From positions 186,001-250,000 of the forward strand of contig NZ_JBHUIB010000003.1 in assembly GCF_042682785.1 (NCBI RefSeq): 64,000 nucleotides of DNA, in the 5' to 3' direction. Of the stretch, positions 52,416 through 62,249 are shown piece by piece (the first letter of the stretch is position 1; the number at the start of each line of letters is the position of its first letter). The translations under genes and the position numbers were made by a program. The notes beneath the pieces were generated by a model, which had not been told where the DNA came from, searched no databases, and was given only the letters and a program-made list of their open reading frames with translations. The stretch is from Thalassotalea_F euphylliae (GTDB taxonomy: Bacteria; Pseudomonadota; Gammaproteobacteria; Enterobacterales; Alteromonadaceae).

Positions 52416-53930
52416 ATGTGTGGTATTGTTGGCATTGTAGGTAATTCACCTGTCGCCCAAGCTTTATACGATGGTTTAACGGTGTTACAGCACCGAGGTC
52501 AAGACGCTGCTGGTATTGTTACCATCAACGACAATATGTTCAGGTTGCGTAAAGCAAACGGCTTGGTGAAGGATGTGTTTCACACTCGCCATATGCACCG
52601 TTTACAAGGCAATATTGGTATTGGACACATTCGTTACCCAACAGCGGGTACGTCTAGTAGCTCTGAAGCTCAGCCTTTCTACGCTAATTCGCCATTTGGC
52701 ATTGCGCTAGCACACAATGGCAACCTAACGAACTTTGACGAACTAAAAGAGTGGTTATTCAATACCGCACGTCGCCATGTAAATACAACATCTGACTCTG
52801 AATTGTTGTTAAATATTTTGGGTCATGAACTGGCACAAACAGAACACCTTAATCTAACACCTGACGATGTATTTACTGCTGTTAGCAATGTACACAGCCG
52901 TATTCGAGGCGCGTACGCTACAGTAGCATTGATCATTGGCCACGGTATGGTAGCGTTTCGTGACCCGAACGGTATTCGTCCATTAGTATTTGGCAAGCGT
53001 GAAACCGAAACTGGTACTGAGTATATGGTTGCGTCAGAGTCAGTTGCACTAGATGCATGTGACTTCGAGTTTGTTCGTGATGTAGCGCCTGGTGAAGCAA
53101 TTTACTTCACTGAAGATGGTAAACTATATAGCCAACAGTGTGCTGAAAATCCAAATTACAGTCCGTGTATTTTTGAGTTTGTATACTTTGCTCGCCCTGA
53201 TTCAACGATCGACAAAATGTCTGTTTACGGTACTCGCGTTGAAATGGGCAAAAAGTTGGGTGAGAAGATTGCGCGTGAGTGGGAGGACCTCGATATAGAT
53301 GTGGTTATTCCAATTCCAGAAACATCTTGCGATATCGCTCTGCAAATTGCTAATGAATTAGATTTACCTTATCGCCAAGGTTTTGTGAAAAATCGCTACA
53401 TTGGCCGTACCTTTATCATGCCTGGTCAAGAAGAGCGTAAGAAGTCAGTTCGCCGCAAGCTAAATGCTATCAATGCTGAATTCGTTGGCAAAAACGTTTT
53501 GCTTGTTGATGATTCCGTAGTTCGTGGAACTACATCTGAGCAGATCATTGAAATGGCTCGTGCAGCAGGTGCCAAAAAGGTTTACTTTGCTTCTGCAGCA
53601 CCGGAGATTCGTTTCCCAAATGTATACGGTATTGATATGCCGAGTGCGAATGAATTGATTGCACATGGCCGCGACGTTGAAGATATCTGTGAACTTATTG
53701 GTGCAGACCAACTAATTTTCCAATCGATTGACGACTTAACAGATGCAGTTCGCACTTATAATAGTGAAATTAAGCGTTTTGAAACGTCGGTGTTCGACGG
53801 AAAATATATTACAAATGATATCGATCAGAGCTACCTAGAAAAGCTAGATGCCGCTCGTAATAATGAAACGAAAGAACAAAGTGACAAAAACGCAGATTCA
53901 ATTATCGACCTTCATAACGAAGGTGCGTAA
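52416..53930 (+). CDS. purF: Amidophosphoribosyltransferase PurF
   Basis: First committed step of purine synthesis: replaces the pyrophosphate of PRPP by ammonia from glutamine. 504 residues. Cys2 in MCGIVGIVG becomes the N-terminal nucleophile of the glutaminase; GHIRYPTAGTSSSSEAQPF and the PRPP motif VLLVDDSVVRGTTSEQI (about 365-382) are intact. No clear PurR operator is visible upstream of cvpA or purF. Followed by a strong terminator. Confidence 0.98.
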   Translation: MCGIVGIVGNSPVAQALYDGLTVLQHRGQDAAGIVTINDNMFRLRKANGLVKDVFHTRHMHRLQGNIGIGHIRYPTAGTSSSSEAQPFYANSPFGIALAHNGNLTNFDELKEWLFNTARRHVNTTSDSELLLNILGHELAQTEHLNLTPDDVFTAVSNVHSRIRGAYATVALIIGHGMVAFRDPNGIRPLVFGKRETETGTEYMVASESVALDACDFEFVRDVAPGEAIYFTEDGKLYSQQCAENPNYSPCIFEFVYFARPDSTIDKMSVYGTRVEMGKKLGEKIAREWEDLDIDVVIPIPETSCDIALQIANELDLPYRQGFVKNRYIGRTFIMPGQEERKKSVRRKLNAINAEFVGKNVLLVDDSVVRGTTSEQIIEMARAAGAKKVYFASAAPEIRFPNVYGIDMPSANELIAHGRDVEDICELIGADQLIFQSIDDLTDAVRTYNSEIKRFETSVFDGKYITNDIDQSYLEKLDAARNNETKEQSDKNADSIIDLHNEGA

Positions 53931-53951
53931 TTAAAGACACGTTAAGGACAC

Positions 53952-53979
53952 AAAAAAGCACCCTAAAGGGTGCTTTTTT
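53952..53979. terminator. Bidirectional terminator between purF and the Yip1 gene
   Basis: A perfect 12-bp stem (AAAAAAGCACCC / GGGTGCTTTTTT) with a TAAA loop, placed between converging genes. Confidence 0.94.
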
Positions 53980-54015
53980 ATTAATGAACCAGTCTAGAGC
54001 TATCTAGTCAGCTAA

Positions 54016-54615
54016 TTAGGCTACGTACTCTGGTCCAAAACCCATGCTCCATAAAATAGCAGTGGCTGCCATAATACTGACGAGTAGCACCAAGCCACAG
54101 GTTACCACTGAACTTGAATAGATGAAGCCTTTTTCTTCAGGGATGTTCATCATGATAGGAACGCCTGAATAGAGTAAATATACCGAATACGCTATCGCAG
54201 CAAGTCCAGCACAAACAACAAACCAAAGCACTGGAAACAGGGCAGTTATGCCAACCATTAATAGTGGTGTCGAAGTATAAGCAGCCAGCTCTAACGACTG
54301 AGTAAAGTTTGGCGATGAATCAAATGTTTTTGCCATCCAGTGGATTAAATAGGCCAAGGCAAATACACCGCATATCATCGCACCATACATACCTACCGAC
54401 ATAAACATTGCGCTTTGCTCTGTTAAGCGTATTGGATCTCCTGCGCCAATGGACCAGCCGATATGGGCTGCCGCATAATAGCCGCAAATTGATGGTATTA
54501 ATGCAATAGTTAAGATGTGCACCAAGCTGTACATTAAGCTCTCATGGCGCTTTTCGATGGTTTGCCACTCTTCTCGTGGGTGAGCGTATAGCCCCCAAAT
54601 ATGATTTAGTATCAT
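54016..54615 (-). CDS. Yip1-family inner-membrane protein
   Basis: 199 residues, five or six membrane helices. The soluble start MILNHIWGLYAHPREEWQTIEKRHES and the later TPLLMVGITALFPVLWFVVCAGLAAIAYSVYLLYSGVP are typical of bacterial Yip1-domain proteins. Function unknown. Monocistronic, converging with purF. Confidence 0.85.
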   Translation of the reverse strand: MILNHIWGLYAHPREEWQTIEKRHESLMYSLVHILTIALIPSICGYYAAAHIGWSIGAGDPIRLTEQSAMFMSVGMYGAMICGVFALAYLIHWMAKTFDSSPNFTQSLELAAYTSTPLLMVGITALFPVLWFVVCAGLAAIAYSVYLLYSGVPIMMNIPEEKGFIYSSSVVTCGLVLLVSIMAATAILWSMGFGPEYVA

Positions 54616-54729
54616 AACTTTGTCCTCTCGCAGTCCCCGATTATATGTACGGTATTGTTATTTTTGTGTTCCGCACTTCTTTATCGTCGATTATGTATTT
54701 TTTTAATCCCGACTATTTATTTATGTAAT

Positions 54730-54801
54730 ATGGCTAAGCATTCGTCAAGAACTGATCGAAAAACAAGCAAAAAAGATGCGTCAAATCAAGAAAGTGATTA
54801 A
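54730..54801 (+). CDS. Possible 23-residue small protein
   Basis: ATG at 54730 opens a frame for 23 hydrophilic residues (MAKHSSRTDRKTSKKD and seven more, then TAA). No ribosome-binding site precedes it. A second frame across the same bases is also open and codes for a Lys/Gln-rich helix. Might be a real small gene or a relic; weak support. Confidence 0.2.
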   Translation: MAKHSSRTDRKTSKKDASNQESD

Positions 54802-54811
54802 AAAATAATCG

Positions 54812-55087
54812 TTACGCTATTTTGATGCGAACAATATTCATGACTTCAATGTCAATTCCTGCAACATTTTCAGTTGTTGGGTAATAGGTAATATTTACTC
54901 GGTTGCCTTTGAGTGATCTGTACAGCCTTTTACGTTTATATTTGAATGGTGTTGATATCCCCTCAAGCATAATTGTATTAACGTACCAGTCTTCTTGCTC
55001 ACGTTGCACATGTGATTCAACCTTTATGTCGTTGGTATGCGTTAACTGGTTGTGAGAGTTAAGTAATTTATTGACGTCTGAATTCAC
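54812..55087 (-). CDS. Hypothetical protein, 91 aa
   Basis: 91 residues, soluble, basic (FKYKRKRLYRSLKGNRVNITYYP) with a beta-rich second half ending VMNIVRIKIA, which looks like a small barrel that could bind nucleic acid or another partner. No recognised family. Divergent from miaE with 116 bases between starts. The ATG at 55087 lacks a strong ribosome-binding site. Confidence 0.6.
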   Translation of the reverse strand: MNSDVNKLLNSHNQLTHTNDIKVESHVQREQEDWYVNTIMLEGISTPFKYKRKRLYRSLKGNRVNITYYPTTENVAGIDIEVMNIVRIKIA

Positions 55088-55203
55088 GAAATGTTTGCGC
55101 TAGGTAAAGTTTCCGTTAGTTTAAAAATAAAATTGCTAGAATCCAATCTTTAGTCCTTTTAAAATACCGCCGTTTTCTCATATTGAAGTAACCGAGTAAT
55201 ACT

Positions 55204-55962
55204 ATGAACTACGAGCAACTGTTGGCACCGATTAAGTCGTTCTTGCAAACGGATACCCCAGATGAATGGGTTGAAGTGGCAAAGCAACCAGAGAGCCTAC
55301 AAGTTTTGCTTACCGATCACCTTATTTGTGAATTGAAAGCGGCGCAAACAGCGATGTGGCTCATCCGTAAATATGCGGTGGATAAAAAAAGTGGTGAAGA
55401 ACTACTTAACTGGTTACAGCCCTACGAAAAATTTGTATATCGCAAAGAGGGAACCTTAGATTCCTTGGCAGAAAAGCTTAAGTTCTCAAAAGCGATCGTG
55501 CCCAAAAGCTCTTCGCCGATAGGGCAGGATCTCATTGATAAAATGGTCTTGCTAATTAAAGAGGAACTGCACCATTTTTATCAAGTGTTGGAAATTATGG
55601 AAGCGCGTAATATTCCCTACGATAATATAACGGCAGGGCGATATGCAAAGGGCATGATGACAAACGTGCGAACGCATGAACCGGCTATTTTGATTGATAA
55701 ACTCATTTGTGGTGCTTACATAGAAGCTCGTTCATGTGAACGTTTTGCAAAACTTGCACCGCACTTGGATGATGAATTATGTAAATTCTACGTGTCTCTG
55801 CTTCGTTCTGAGGCTCGCCATTATCAAGATTACTTAACATTAGCGGAGCAAGTTGCGGGCGGAGATATTTCAGATCGGATTAAATTTTTTGGAGAAGTAG
55901 AAGCTGAGCTTATTGCCTCTCCTGATGATGATTTTAAGTTCCACTCAGGACTACCTGCTTAA
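55204..55962 (+). CDS. miaE: tRNA-(ms2io6A37) hydroxylase MiaE
   Basis: Di-iron oxygenase that hydroxylates the isopentenyl group of ms2i6A37 in tRNA. 252 residues of the ferritin-like fold. Iron ligands are in the two helix pairs DHLICELKAAQTAMWLIRKYA and KEELHHFYQVLEIMEARNIPY and then CGAYIEARSCERFAKLA and LLRSEARHYQDYLTLAE: the Glu and ExxH pattern is complete. miaA and miaB are not in the window. Monocistronic. Confidence 0.95.
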   Translation: MNYEQLLAPIKSFLQTDTPDEWVEVAKQPESLQVLLTDHLICELKAAQTAMWLIRKYAVDKKSGEELLNWLQPYEKFVYRKEGTLDSLAEKLKFSKAIVPKSSSPIGQDLIDKMVLLIKEELHHFYQVLEIMEARNIPYDNITAGRYAKGMMTNVRTHEPAILIDKLICGAYIEARSCERFAKLAPHLDDELCKFYVSLLRSEARHYQDYLTLAEQVAGGDISDRIKFFGEVEAELIASPDDDFKFHSGLPA

Positions 55963-56060
55963 AAATTATATGAATTAACAGGTTACAAATTTTGACCTTC
56001 CAGTGTTGGACTAACTTAGCTATTATCAGGAGCAATTAGAACAAGAACACAGGACGTCAA

Positions 56061-57944
56061 ATGCGTACTTTATTCTCTGCACTTTGTGCCATAGCGGCAC
56101 TAAGTGCTTGCCAACCAAGCGAATCCGCTAAACAAAATACCTCACAAGCTTCTCAAACAGAGGCGTCTCAACAAGTCATTGAGCAATCAACCATGACTGA
56201 AGCAGAAAAGCTTAATAAATGGTTCGATGAAAAGTACGAAGAAAACCTGCAAATGAGCCCATTGATGATGACGTTTTTGGGGCGCAAGGACAAATACGAC
56301 GAATTCAACCTAATGTCGCGTGAAGAACAGAAGCAGCAACTAGCGTGGCAAGGTGCAGCAGTCGAAGAAATGAAACGTAGCTTTGATTACGACAAATTAG
56401 ATCAGGAGGCTAAAACGTCATACGACCTTGCAATTTACCAGTATGAAGAAGCCAAGGAGAGCGATGCTTTTCCTTATAATGGCTATGTATTTACTCAAAT
56501 GAGTGGAATGCAGGCTTTCTTGACGCAGTTTATGATTAATTTTCACAAGGTCGATGACTTGTCAGATATGGAAGCATATAACAAACGCATCGATGGGCTT
56601 TCAGTTGCACTTAATAACTTGTTAGTGCAAGCAAAGGAGAATGCAGATTACGGTGTTAGGCCTCCTAAGTTTGCGTATGAAGGTGTGATTGAACAAGCTA
56701 AAAATGTTGTTACTGGCCAGCCATTTACTGAATCAGAGACGGATGCGCCGCTTTGGGCTGATGCAAAAGCGAAAGTGGTTAAGCTAGTTGAAGATGGCAA
56801 GGTTAATCAAGAAAAAGCAGATGCTTTATTGGCAGAAACTAAGAGAGCACTCGAGACGTCATACCTTCCGTCTTACCAAGCGTTAATTGATTGGTTTGAA
56901 CAAGATATTGTTAACACCGATGAAATAGCGACGGGTGTTGCGAAACATAAAAATGGTGTCGACTTTTACAACATGCGCTTGAAGCACTCGACAACAACTG
57001 GATTAACCGCTGAAGAAATCCATGAAATTGGCTTGAGTGAAGTTGATCGTATCACCAAAGAGATGGTCGCTATAAAAGAGAAAGTTGGATTTGAAGGCAG
57101 TTTGCAAGACTTCTTTACTTTTATCAAAACTGATGATCAGTTCTTCTATCCAAATACAGACGAGGGACGTCAGGGATATATCACGGATACAGAAGTCTTT
57201 TTAGATTTCATCAATAAAAAGCTACCTGATTACTTTGGCATTTTGCCCAAAGCTCCCCTAGTTGTTAAGCGAGTAGAACCTTTCCGTGAGCAGGACGGCG
57301 CGGCGCAACATTACTTCCCAGGTACGCCTGATGGTTCAAGGCCAGGTGTTTACTACGCGCACCTTTCTGATATGAGTTCAATGCCAAAGAATGAGATGGA
57401 AGGTATTGCCTACCATGAGGGAAATCCAGGCCATCACATGCAAATCTCTATTGCACAAGAGCTAACGTCTGTGCCTAAGTTTCGTACTCAAGCTAACTTT
57501 ACTGCCTACAGTGAAGGGTGGGGCTTGTATTCAGAGCTGTTGGCAAAGGAAATGGGGGGTTATCAGGATGACTACTCTGACTTTGGCCGCTTAGTGAATG
57601 AAATTTGGCGTGCTGTACGATTAGTTGTTGATACAGGTATTCATGCCAAGGGATGGACGGAGGAACAAGCATTTGAATACTTCAAATCAAAAGCGCCAGT
57701 CGCAGAAGATGCCATTCGTTCTGAAGTGCGTCGATACATTGTATGGCCAGGCCAAGCAACCGCTTATAAAATAGGTATGTTAGAAATTTTGGATATGCGT
57801 GCAAAGGCAAAAGCAGCATTGGGTGATAAGTTCGATATTCGAGGCTTCCACGACACTGTGCTTGGTGGTGGTGCCATGCCATTGCCTCTATTGAAAAAGC
57901 GTGTTGAAGACTGGGTAGTTAGCGAAAAGAAAAAGGCAGTATAA
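56061..57944 (+). CDS. DUF885 family lipoprotein (putative metallopeptidase)
   Basis: 627 residues. Lipobox LSAC gives an acylated Cys17, followed by a Ser/Thr/Gln-rich linker. The DUF885 domain covers the rest: the hallmark IAYHEGNPGHHMQIS (about 450-465) has the His/Glu set expected of a zinc peptidase, then FTAYSEGWGLYSELLAKEMG and RRYIVWPGQATAYKIGMLEIL. Family members are exported and probably cleave peptides. Substrate unknown. Monocistronic, with a terminator 20 bases after the stop. Confidence 0.92.
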   Translation: MRTLFSALCAIAALSACQPSESAKQNTSQASQTEASQQVIEQSTMTEAEKLNKWFDEKYEENLQMSPLMMTFLGRKDKYDEFNLMSREEQKQQLAWQGAAVEEMKRSFDYDKLDQEAKTSYDLAIYQYEEAKESDAFPYNGYVFTQMSGMQAFLTQFMINFHKVDDLSDMEAYNKRIDGLSVALNNLLVQAKENADYGVRPPKFAYEGVIEQAKNVVTGQPFTESETDAPLWADAKAKVVKLVEDGKVNQEKADALLAETKRALETSYLPSYQALIDWFEQDIVNTDEIATGVAKHKNGVDFYNMRLKHSTTTGLTAEEIHEIGLSEVDRITKEMVAIKEKVGFEGSLQDFFTFIKTDDQFFYPNTDEGRQGYITDTEVFLDFINKKLPDYFGILPKAPLVVKRVEPFREQDGAAQHYFPGTPDGSRPGVYYAHLSDMSSMPKNEMEGIAYHEGNPGHHMQISIAQELTSVPKFRTQANFTAYSEGWGLYSELLAKEMGGYQDDYSDFGRLVNEIWRAVRLVVDTGIHAKGWTEEQAFEYFKSKAPVAEDAIRSEVRRYIVWPGQATAYKIGMLEILDMRAKAKAALGDKFDIRGFHDTVLGGGAMPLPLLKKRVEDWVVSEKKKAV

Positions 57945-57964
57945 CCCATACATATTGTGCTAAT

Positions 57965-57994
57965 AAAAAAGCCGCTATCGAAGCGGCTTTTTTT
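57965..57994. terminator. Bidirectional terminator between DUF885 gene and lpxH
   Basis: A 12-bp stem (AAAAAAGCCGCT / AGCGGCTTTTTT) with a five-base loop, between converging genes. Confidence 0.93.
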
Positions 57995-58013
57995 ATATCA
58001 TTGCAATTTTGCG

Positions 58014-58760
58014 CTAACGCTGAAATGGTTCACTCAGTAACTCAAAACCTTGTGGAGTAAACTTAAGCCAAGCGCCTTGCTCGTACCAGTCGCCTAGTAC
58101 AACGCGAGTATATTCTTTATTGTTAGCTTTGAAGGTGTGAACGTTCGGACGATGTGTATGCCCATGAATCATCAACTGACACTGGTTGTTGACTAACGTT
58201 GTTTCAACTTCTTCCTGCGTAACATCCATAATGTCTTGTGACTTCATTGCCGTCGCGTCAGCACTTTGTTTGCGATAATTCTCGGCAATACGTTTACGAA
58301 GCGCGAGCGGTAAATTCTTCACGATAGCTTGCCACCACCAACTGCGAGATTTTTTTCGAAACGCTTGGTAACCTTCATCCCTTGTACACAACGTATCTCC
58401 ATGCAAAATCACGAGTTCTTTATCGTACAACGTGATTTTTTCGACATCATCAAGCAACGTCATACCGCATTTTAGGGCATATCGCTTGCCCAACAGGAAA
58501 TCTCGATTACCTTGTATAAAGAAAATTTCAGTGTTATTGCTCAGCGCCTTTAACGCCTCTGCAATTTTGAGCACAAAAGGGTTATCGTCATCATCACCTA
58601 CCCAGTATTCAAACAAGTCACCTAAAATAAATAGCTTATCTGCTTCAGGGGCTTGGTGTTTGAGAAACGATAAAAAACAGGCCGTAATATCCGGCCTGTT
58701 TTCAGCAAGGTGCAAATCTGCAATAAAGTAACTGACGCTTGCAGATTCAGATAACGTCAT
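58014..58760 (-). CDS. lpxH: UDP-2,3-diacylglucosamine diphosphatase LpxH
   Basis: Fourth step of lipid A synthesis: makes lipid X from UDP-2,3-diacylglucosamine. 248 residues of the calcineurin-like fold, with all metal motifs: FIADLHL, LGDLFEYWVGDD, QGNRDFLLG, VILHGDTLCTRD and MIHGHTHRPNVH. Starts one base after the ppiB stop, so the two are one operon, as in E. coli. Confidence 0.97.
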   Translation of the reverse strand: MTLSESASVSYFIADLHLAENRPDITACFLSFLKHQAPEADKLFILGDLFEYWVGDDDDNPFVLKIAEALKALSNNTEIFFIQGNRDFLLGKRYALKCGMTLLDDVEKITLYDKELVILHGDTLCTRDEGYQAFRKKSRSWWWQAIVKNLPLALRKRIAENYRKQSADATAMKSQDIMDVTQEEVETTLVNNQCQLMIHGHTHRPNVHTFKANNKEYTRVVLGDWYEQGAWLKFTPQGFELLSEPFQR

Positions 58761-58761
58761 C

Positions 58762-59259
58762 TTATGCCGCGTCTACTTCAGCCGACTCAACAATGATTTC
58801 GTCTTTAGGCACATCATCGTGGAAACCAAAACGACCAGTTTCTACTAAAGTCATTTTGTCAACGACGTCCATACCTTCAACAACTTCACCAAATACACAG
58901 TAACCCCAACCCTGTACAGATTCGTTTTTAAAATCTAAGAAGTCGTTATCGGTTAAGTTAATGAAAAACTGTGCAGATGCAGAATGAGGGTCTTGCGTGC
59001 GGGCCATTGCTAATGTACCACGTTTGTTTGCTAAGCCGTTATTTGCTTCGTTTTTAATAGGCTCACGCGTTACTTTTTCATCCATACCAGAAGCAAAGCC
59101 GCCGCCTTGTGCCATAAATCCTTTGATCACACGGTGGAAAATAGTACCGTTGTAAAAGCCTTCTTCCACGTATTGTTGGAAGTTTTTCGCGGTAATAGGC
59201 GCGTTGTCAAAATCTAATTTAATTTTGATATCACCTAGATTTGTTTTGAAAGTGATCAT
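58762..59259 (-). CDS. ppiB: Cytoplasmic peptidyl-prolyl isomerase B (cyclophilin)
   Basis: Speeds cis-trans isomerisation at proline. 165 residues without signal peptide, so the cytoplasmic form. Active-site blocks GTIFHRVIKGFMAQGG, HSASAQFFINLTDNDFLDF and YCVFGEVVEGMDVVDK are intact. First gene of the ppiB-lpxH operon, divergent from cysS. Confidence 0.96.
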   Translation of the reverse strand: MITFKTNLGDIKIKLDFDNAPITAKNFQQYVEEGFYNGTIFHRVIKGFMAQGGGFASGMDEKVTREPIKNEANNGLANKRGTLAMARTQDPHSASAQFFINLTDNDFLDFKNESVQGWGYCVFGEVVEGMDVVDKMTLVETGRFGFHDDVPKDEIIVESAEVDAA

Positions 59260-59437
59260 ATTTTTCTTCCTACAGAAATAAAGTCGGCAAATTGTAACGC
59301 AAATAATCGCATTTTTCTCGCCTCAATGGCACTATTCAGATGAATCCACTATTTGGTTGCGTTACAATGCGCGCCAGGCCATTTTCAGAAAGATATTTGG
59401 CGAATTAGAAAACTTAACAGAAGGAAAATAAACGACA

Positions 59438-60823
59438 ATGTTGCAGATATACAACACGCTAACACGCGCTAAAGAAACTTTTACCCCTATCGAAGACGGT
59501 AAAGTAGGTTTGTATGTTTGTGGTGTAACTGTTTATGACCTATGTCACATCGGCCATGCAAGAACCTATATTGGTTTTGATAATATTGTGCGCTACCTGA
59601 GGTTTTCAGGTTACGACGTTACTTATGTGCGCAATATTACTGATGTTGAAGACAAAATCATTAATCGTGCAAATGAAAACGGTGAAGAGCCAATGGCGTT
59701 GGTTGAGCGCAATATCGATGAAATGTATCGTGACTTCGATGCATTAAATCTTTTGCGTCCAGATATCGAGCCGCGCGTAACCACACATATGACCGAAATC
59801 ATTGAGATGATTGAAACCTTGGTTGAGAAGCAGCACGCCTATGTAACGGGCAATGGCGATGTGTGGTTTGATGTGGCCAGTTACGAAAATTATGGCAAGC
59901 TGAGTGGTCAAAATTTAGAACAACTGCAAGCTGGATCTCGCGTTGAAATAGACGAAACGAAAAAGAGCCCGTTAGATTTTGCCTTATGGAAATCAGCTAA
60001 ACCTGGAGAGCCTTACTGGGAGTCTCCATGGGGTAATGGTCGTCCAGGTTGGCATATAGAATGTTCTGCAATGAACAAAAAAGAACTTGGCCAGCATTTT
60101 GATATTCATGGTGGTGGTTCGGATTTATCGTTTCCGCATCATGAGAATGAAGTTGCGCAAAGCTGCTGTGCATCTGACACGCCTTATGTAAATTACTGGA
60201 TTCACACAGGTATGGTTCAAGTTGACCAAGAGAAAATGTCTAAATCATTAGGTAATTTCTTTACTATTCGTGAAGTGCTAGAAAAGTATGATGCGGAAAC
60301 AACGCGCTTTTTCTTAACGTCTGGTCAATATCGTAGTCAGTTAAATTACTCGACGGAAAACTTAGATCAAGCACGAGCCTCGGTTGAACGTATCTACACT
60401 GCTTTACGAGATGTAGAAGTAGGTGCAGAGTTTGCTCTTAATAAACAAAATGAATACGTCCAGCAATTTGTGAAGGCAATGGATGATGATTTCAATACGC
60501 CGGAAGCCATTGCAGTGTTGTTTGAACTAGCAAAACAATTGAATGTTGCTAAACAAAACAATGCAGACAATGTTCAAGAGTTAGCTGGCACGCTCAAATC
60601 ATTAGGTGGTCTATTAGGTTTACTTCAACTAGACCCTGCTGCCTTTCTTCAAGGTGGCGGTGATGATGATGAAGTAGCTGTTATTGAAGCATTGATTGCC
60701 CAGCGAAACCAAGCTCGCGCTGATAAAAATTGGGCTTTAGCTGATGATGCGCGTGATAAGTTGAAAGCAATGAATATCGTCCTTGAAGACAGTGCTGGTA
60801 AGACAACGTGGCGTAAAGGTTAG
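59438..60823 (+). CDS. cysS: Cysteinyl-tRNA synthetase
   Basis: Charges tRNA-Cys. 461 residues. HIGH motif at 37-40 in CHIGHART, zinc ligand Cys28 in YVCGVTVYD, WHIECSAM and GGSDLSFPHHENEVAQ carry the other zinc ligands, and KMSKSLGN is the second nucleotide motif. AGAAGGA precedes the ATG. Divergent from ppiB and converging with folD. Confidence 0.98.
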   Translation: MLQIYNTLTRAKETFTPIEDGKVGLYVCGVTVYDLCHIGHARTYIGFDNIVRYLRFSGYDVTYVRNITDVEDKIINRANENGEEPMALVERNIDEMYRDFDALNLLRPDIEPRVTTHMTEIIEMIETLVEKQHAYVTGNGDVWFDVASYENYGKLSGQNLEQLQAGSRVEIDETKKSPLDFALWKSAKPGEPYWESPWGNGRPGWHIECSAMNKKELGQHFDIHGGGSDLSFPHHENEVAQSCCASDTPYVNYWIHTGMVQVDQEKMSKSLGNFFTIREVLEKYDAETTRFFLTSGQYRSQLNYSTENLDQARASVERIYTALRDVEVGAEFALNKQNEYVQQFVKAMDDDFNTPEAIAVLFELAKQLNVAKQNNADNVQELAGTLKSLGGLLGLLQLDPAAFLQGGGDDDEVAVIEALIAQRNQARADKNWALADDARDKLKAMNIVLEDSAGKTTWRKG

Positions 60824-60857
60824 TTAAACCTTTACCTCGCAAAAGGTATTACGTACA

Positions 60858-60883
60858 AAAAAGGCTCCGTTGGGAGCCTTTTT
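60858..60883. terminator. Bidirectional terminator between cysS and folD
   Basis: An 11-bp stem (AAAAAGGCTCC / GGAGCCTTTTT) with a GTTG loop, between converging genes. Confidence 0.92.
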
Positions 60884-60902
60884 ATTTTGCGCATCTGTAA
60901 TT

Positions 60903-61760
60903 TTATTCTTTACCGAACTGCTCGCATGCAATCAGGGTATTCTCGATTAAGCTTGCAACGGTCATAGGACCAACACCACCCGGAACAGGTGTAATGAATG
61001 CAGCTTTGTCTTTTGCCACATCAAATTCAACGTCACCCACTAATTGACCCGAGTCTAAACGGTTAATACCGACGTCTATCACTATTGCGCCTTCTTTAAT
61101 CCAGTCACCAGGAATAAAGGCTGGTTTACCCACAGCGACAACGATTAAGTCTGCGTTTCGTACTTTTGTTTCTAAATCACGTGTAAAGCGATGTGTGGTG
61201 GTAACAGTGCAGCCAGCTAATAATAATTCTAACGTCATTGGACGACCGACAATATTGGAAGCGCCAACAACTAATGCTTCTAGACCATGAGGTTTAACAC
61301 CTGTTGACTCAATTAAGGTTACAATCCCTTTTGGGGTGCACGGGCGAAGGCCTGGTTGACGTAAGGCTAACTTACCAACATTTGATGGGTGGAAACCATC
61401 TACATCTTTTTGCGGGTTTATATGTTCAATCACCAAGTTAGGGTCCAAACCCTCAGGTAATGGCAATTGAACTAAGATGCCATCAACAGAGTCATCGTTA
61501 TTCAACTCTTCAATTAAGCCCAACAATTCTTGCTCTGTTGTACTGGCCGGCAAATCGTATGAGCGGGAAACAAAGCCCACTTCTTCACATGCTTTGCGTT
61601 TACTGCCTACATATACTTGCGAAGCTGGATCACTGCCAACAAGTATCACTGCTAATCCTGGCGCACGTTTACCTGCACTGAGTCGAGCTGCCACTTTTTC
61701 TTTTACAGAAGTTCTTAGGTTTTGCGCAATCGCTTTACCATCAATTAATTGTGCCGTCAT
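60903..61760 (-). CDS. folD: Methylenetetrahydrofolate dehydrogenase/cyclohydrolase FolD
   Basis: Interconverts methylene-, methenyl- and formyl-tetrahydrofolate, supplying one-carbon units. 285 residues from the ATG at 61760 (MTAQLIDGKAIAQNLR); an 18-codon upstream extension begins far from any ribosome-binding site. YVGSKRKACEEVGF holds the catalytic Lys, then VQLPLPEGL, GASNIVGRPMTLELL (NADP site) and TPVPGGVGPMTVASL. The ribosome-binding site is weak. Confidence 0.97.
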   Translation of the reverse strand: MTAQLIDGKAIAQNLRTSVKEKVAARLSAGKRAPGLAVILVGSDPASQVYVGSKRKACEEVGFVSRSYDLPASTTEQELLGLIEELNNDDSVDGILVQLPLPEGLDPNLVIEHINPQKDVDGFHPSNVGKLALRQPGLRPCTPKGIVTLIESTGVKPHGLEALVVGASNIVGRPMTLELLLAGCTVTTTHRFTRDLETKVRNADLIVVAVGKPAFIPGDWIKEGAIVIDVGINRLDSGQLVGDVEFDVAKDKAAFITPVPGGVGPMTVASLIENTLIACEQFGKE

Positions 61761-61978
61761 AGTTTTATGAATTGTCGAAGTTAGAAGATAAATAACACGA
61801 TTATTTTCGCACAAAAGGGCAGACGGTTGTAGCGCATACCTTAATAAAGTGCGAAAAAAGGTGATCTCTTTAACCGGCTAAAACATATAGTTATTTTGCA
61901 TTTTATAGGCAATCGAACGGTTTTTTAATCAAGGTGGCGCAAAAGTAACCGAACGCGCTAAAATATTTAAAAAAGTGT

Positions 61979-62007
61979 TTGACGAGCAAAGGGCAACTCG
62001 GTAATAT
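61979..62007 (+). promoter_or_regulatory. Sigma-70 promoter of the tRNA operon
   Basis: TTGACG (61979-61984), exactly 17 bases, TAATAT (62002-62007), followed by a C-rich discriminator (CCGCACCC) of the kind associated with stringent control of stable RNA genes. 42 bases ahead of the first tRNA. Confidence 0.88.
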
Positions 62008-62048
62008 CCGCACCCGTTGAAAGCGACACTGCTTTTAACGACAAATGT

Positions 62049-62125
62049 CGGTGATTAGCGCAGCTTGGTAGCGCACTTGGTTTGGGTCCAAGGGGTCGTA
62101 GGTTCAAATCCTACATCACCGACCA
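62049..62125 (+). tRNA. tRNA-Pro (TGG), copy 1
   Basis: 77 nt with encoded CCA. CGGTGAT pairs with ATCACCG; the anticodon loop TTTGGGT gives TGG at 62083-62085; the T-arm is GTAGG-TTCAAAT-CCTAC. Identical to the copy at 62333. First of four tRNAs on one transcript. Confidence 0.97.
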
Positions 62126-62165
62126 CTTTCTCTTTTCATGAGAAAGACGCACTTGTAGGTAATGT

Positions 62166-62242
<77 letters not shown>

Positions 62243-62249
62243 TTCAGTG

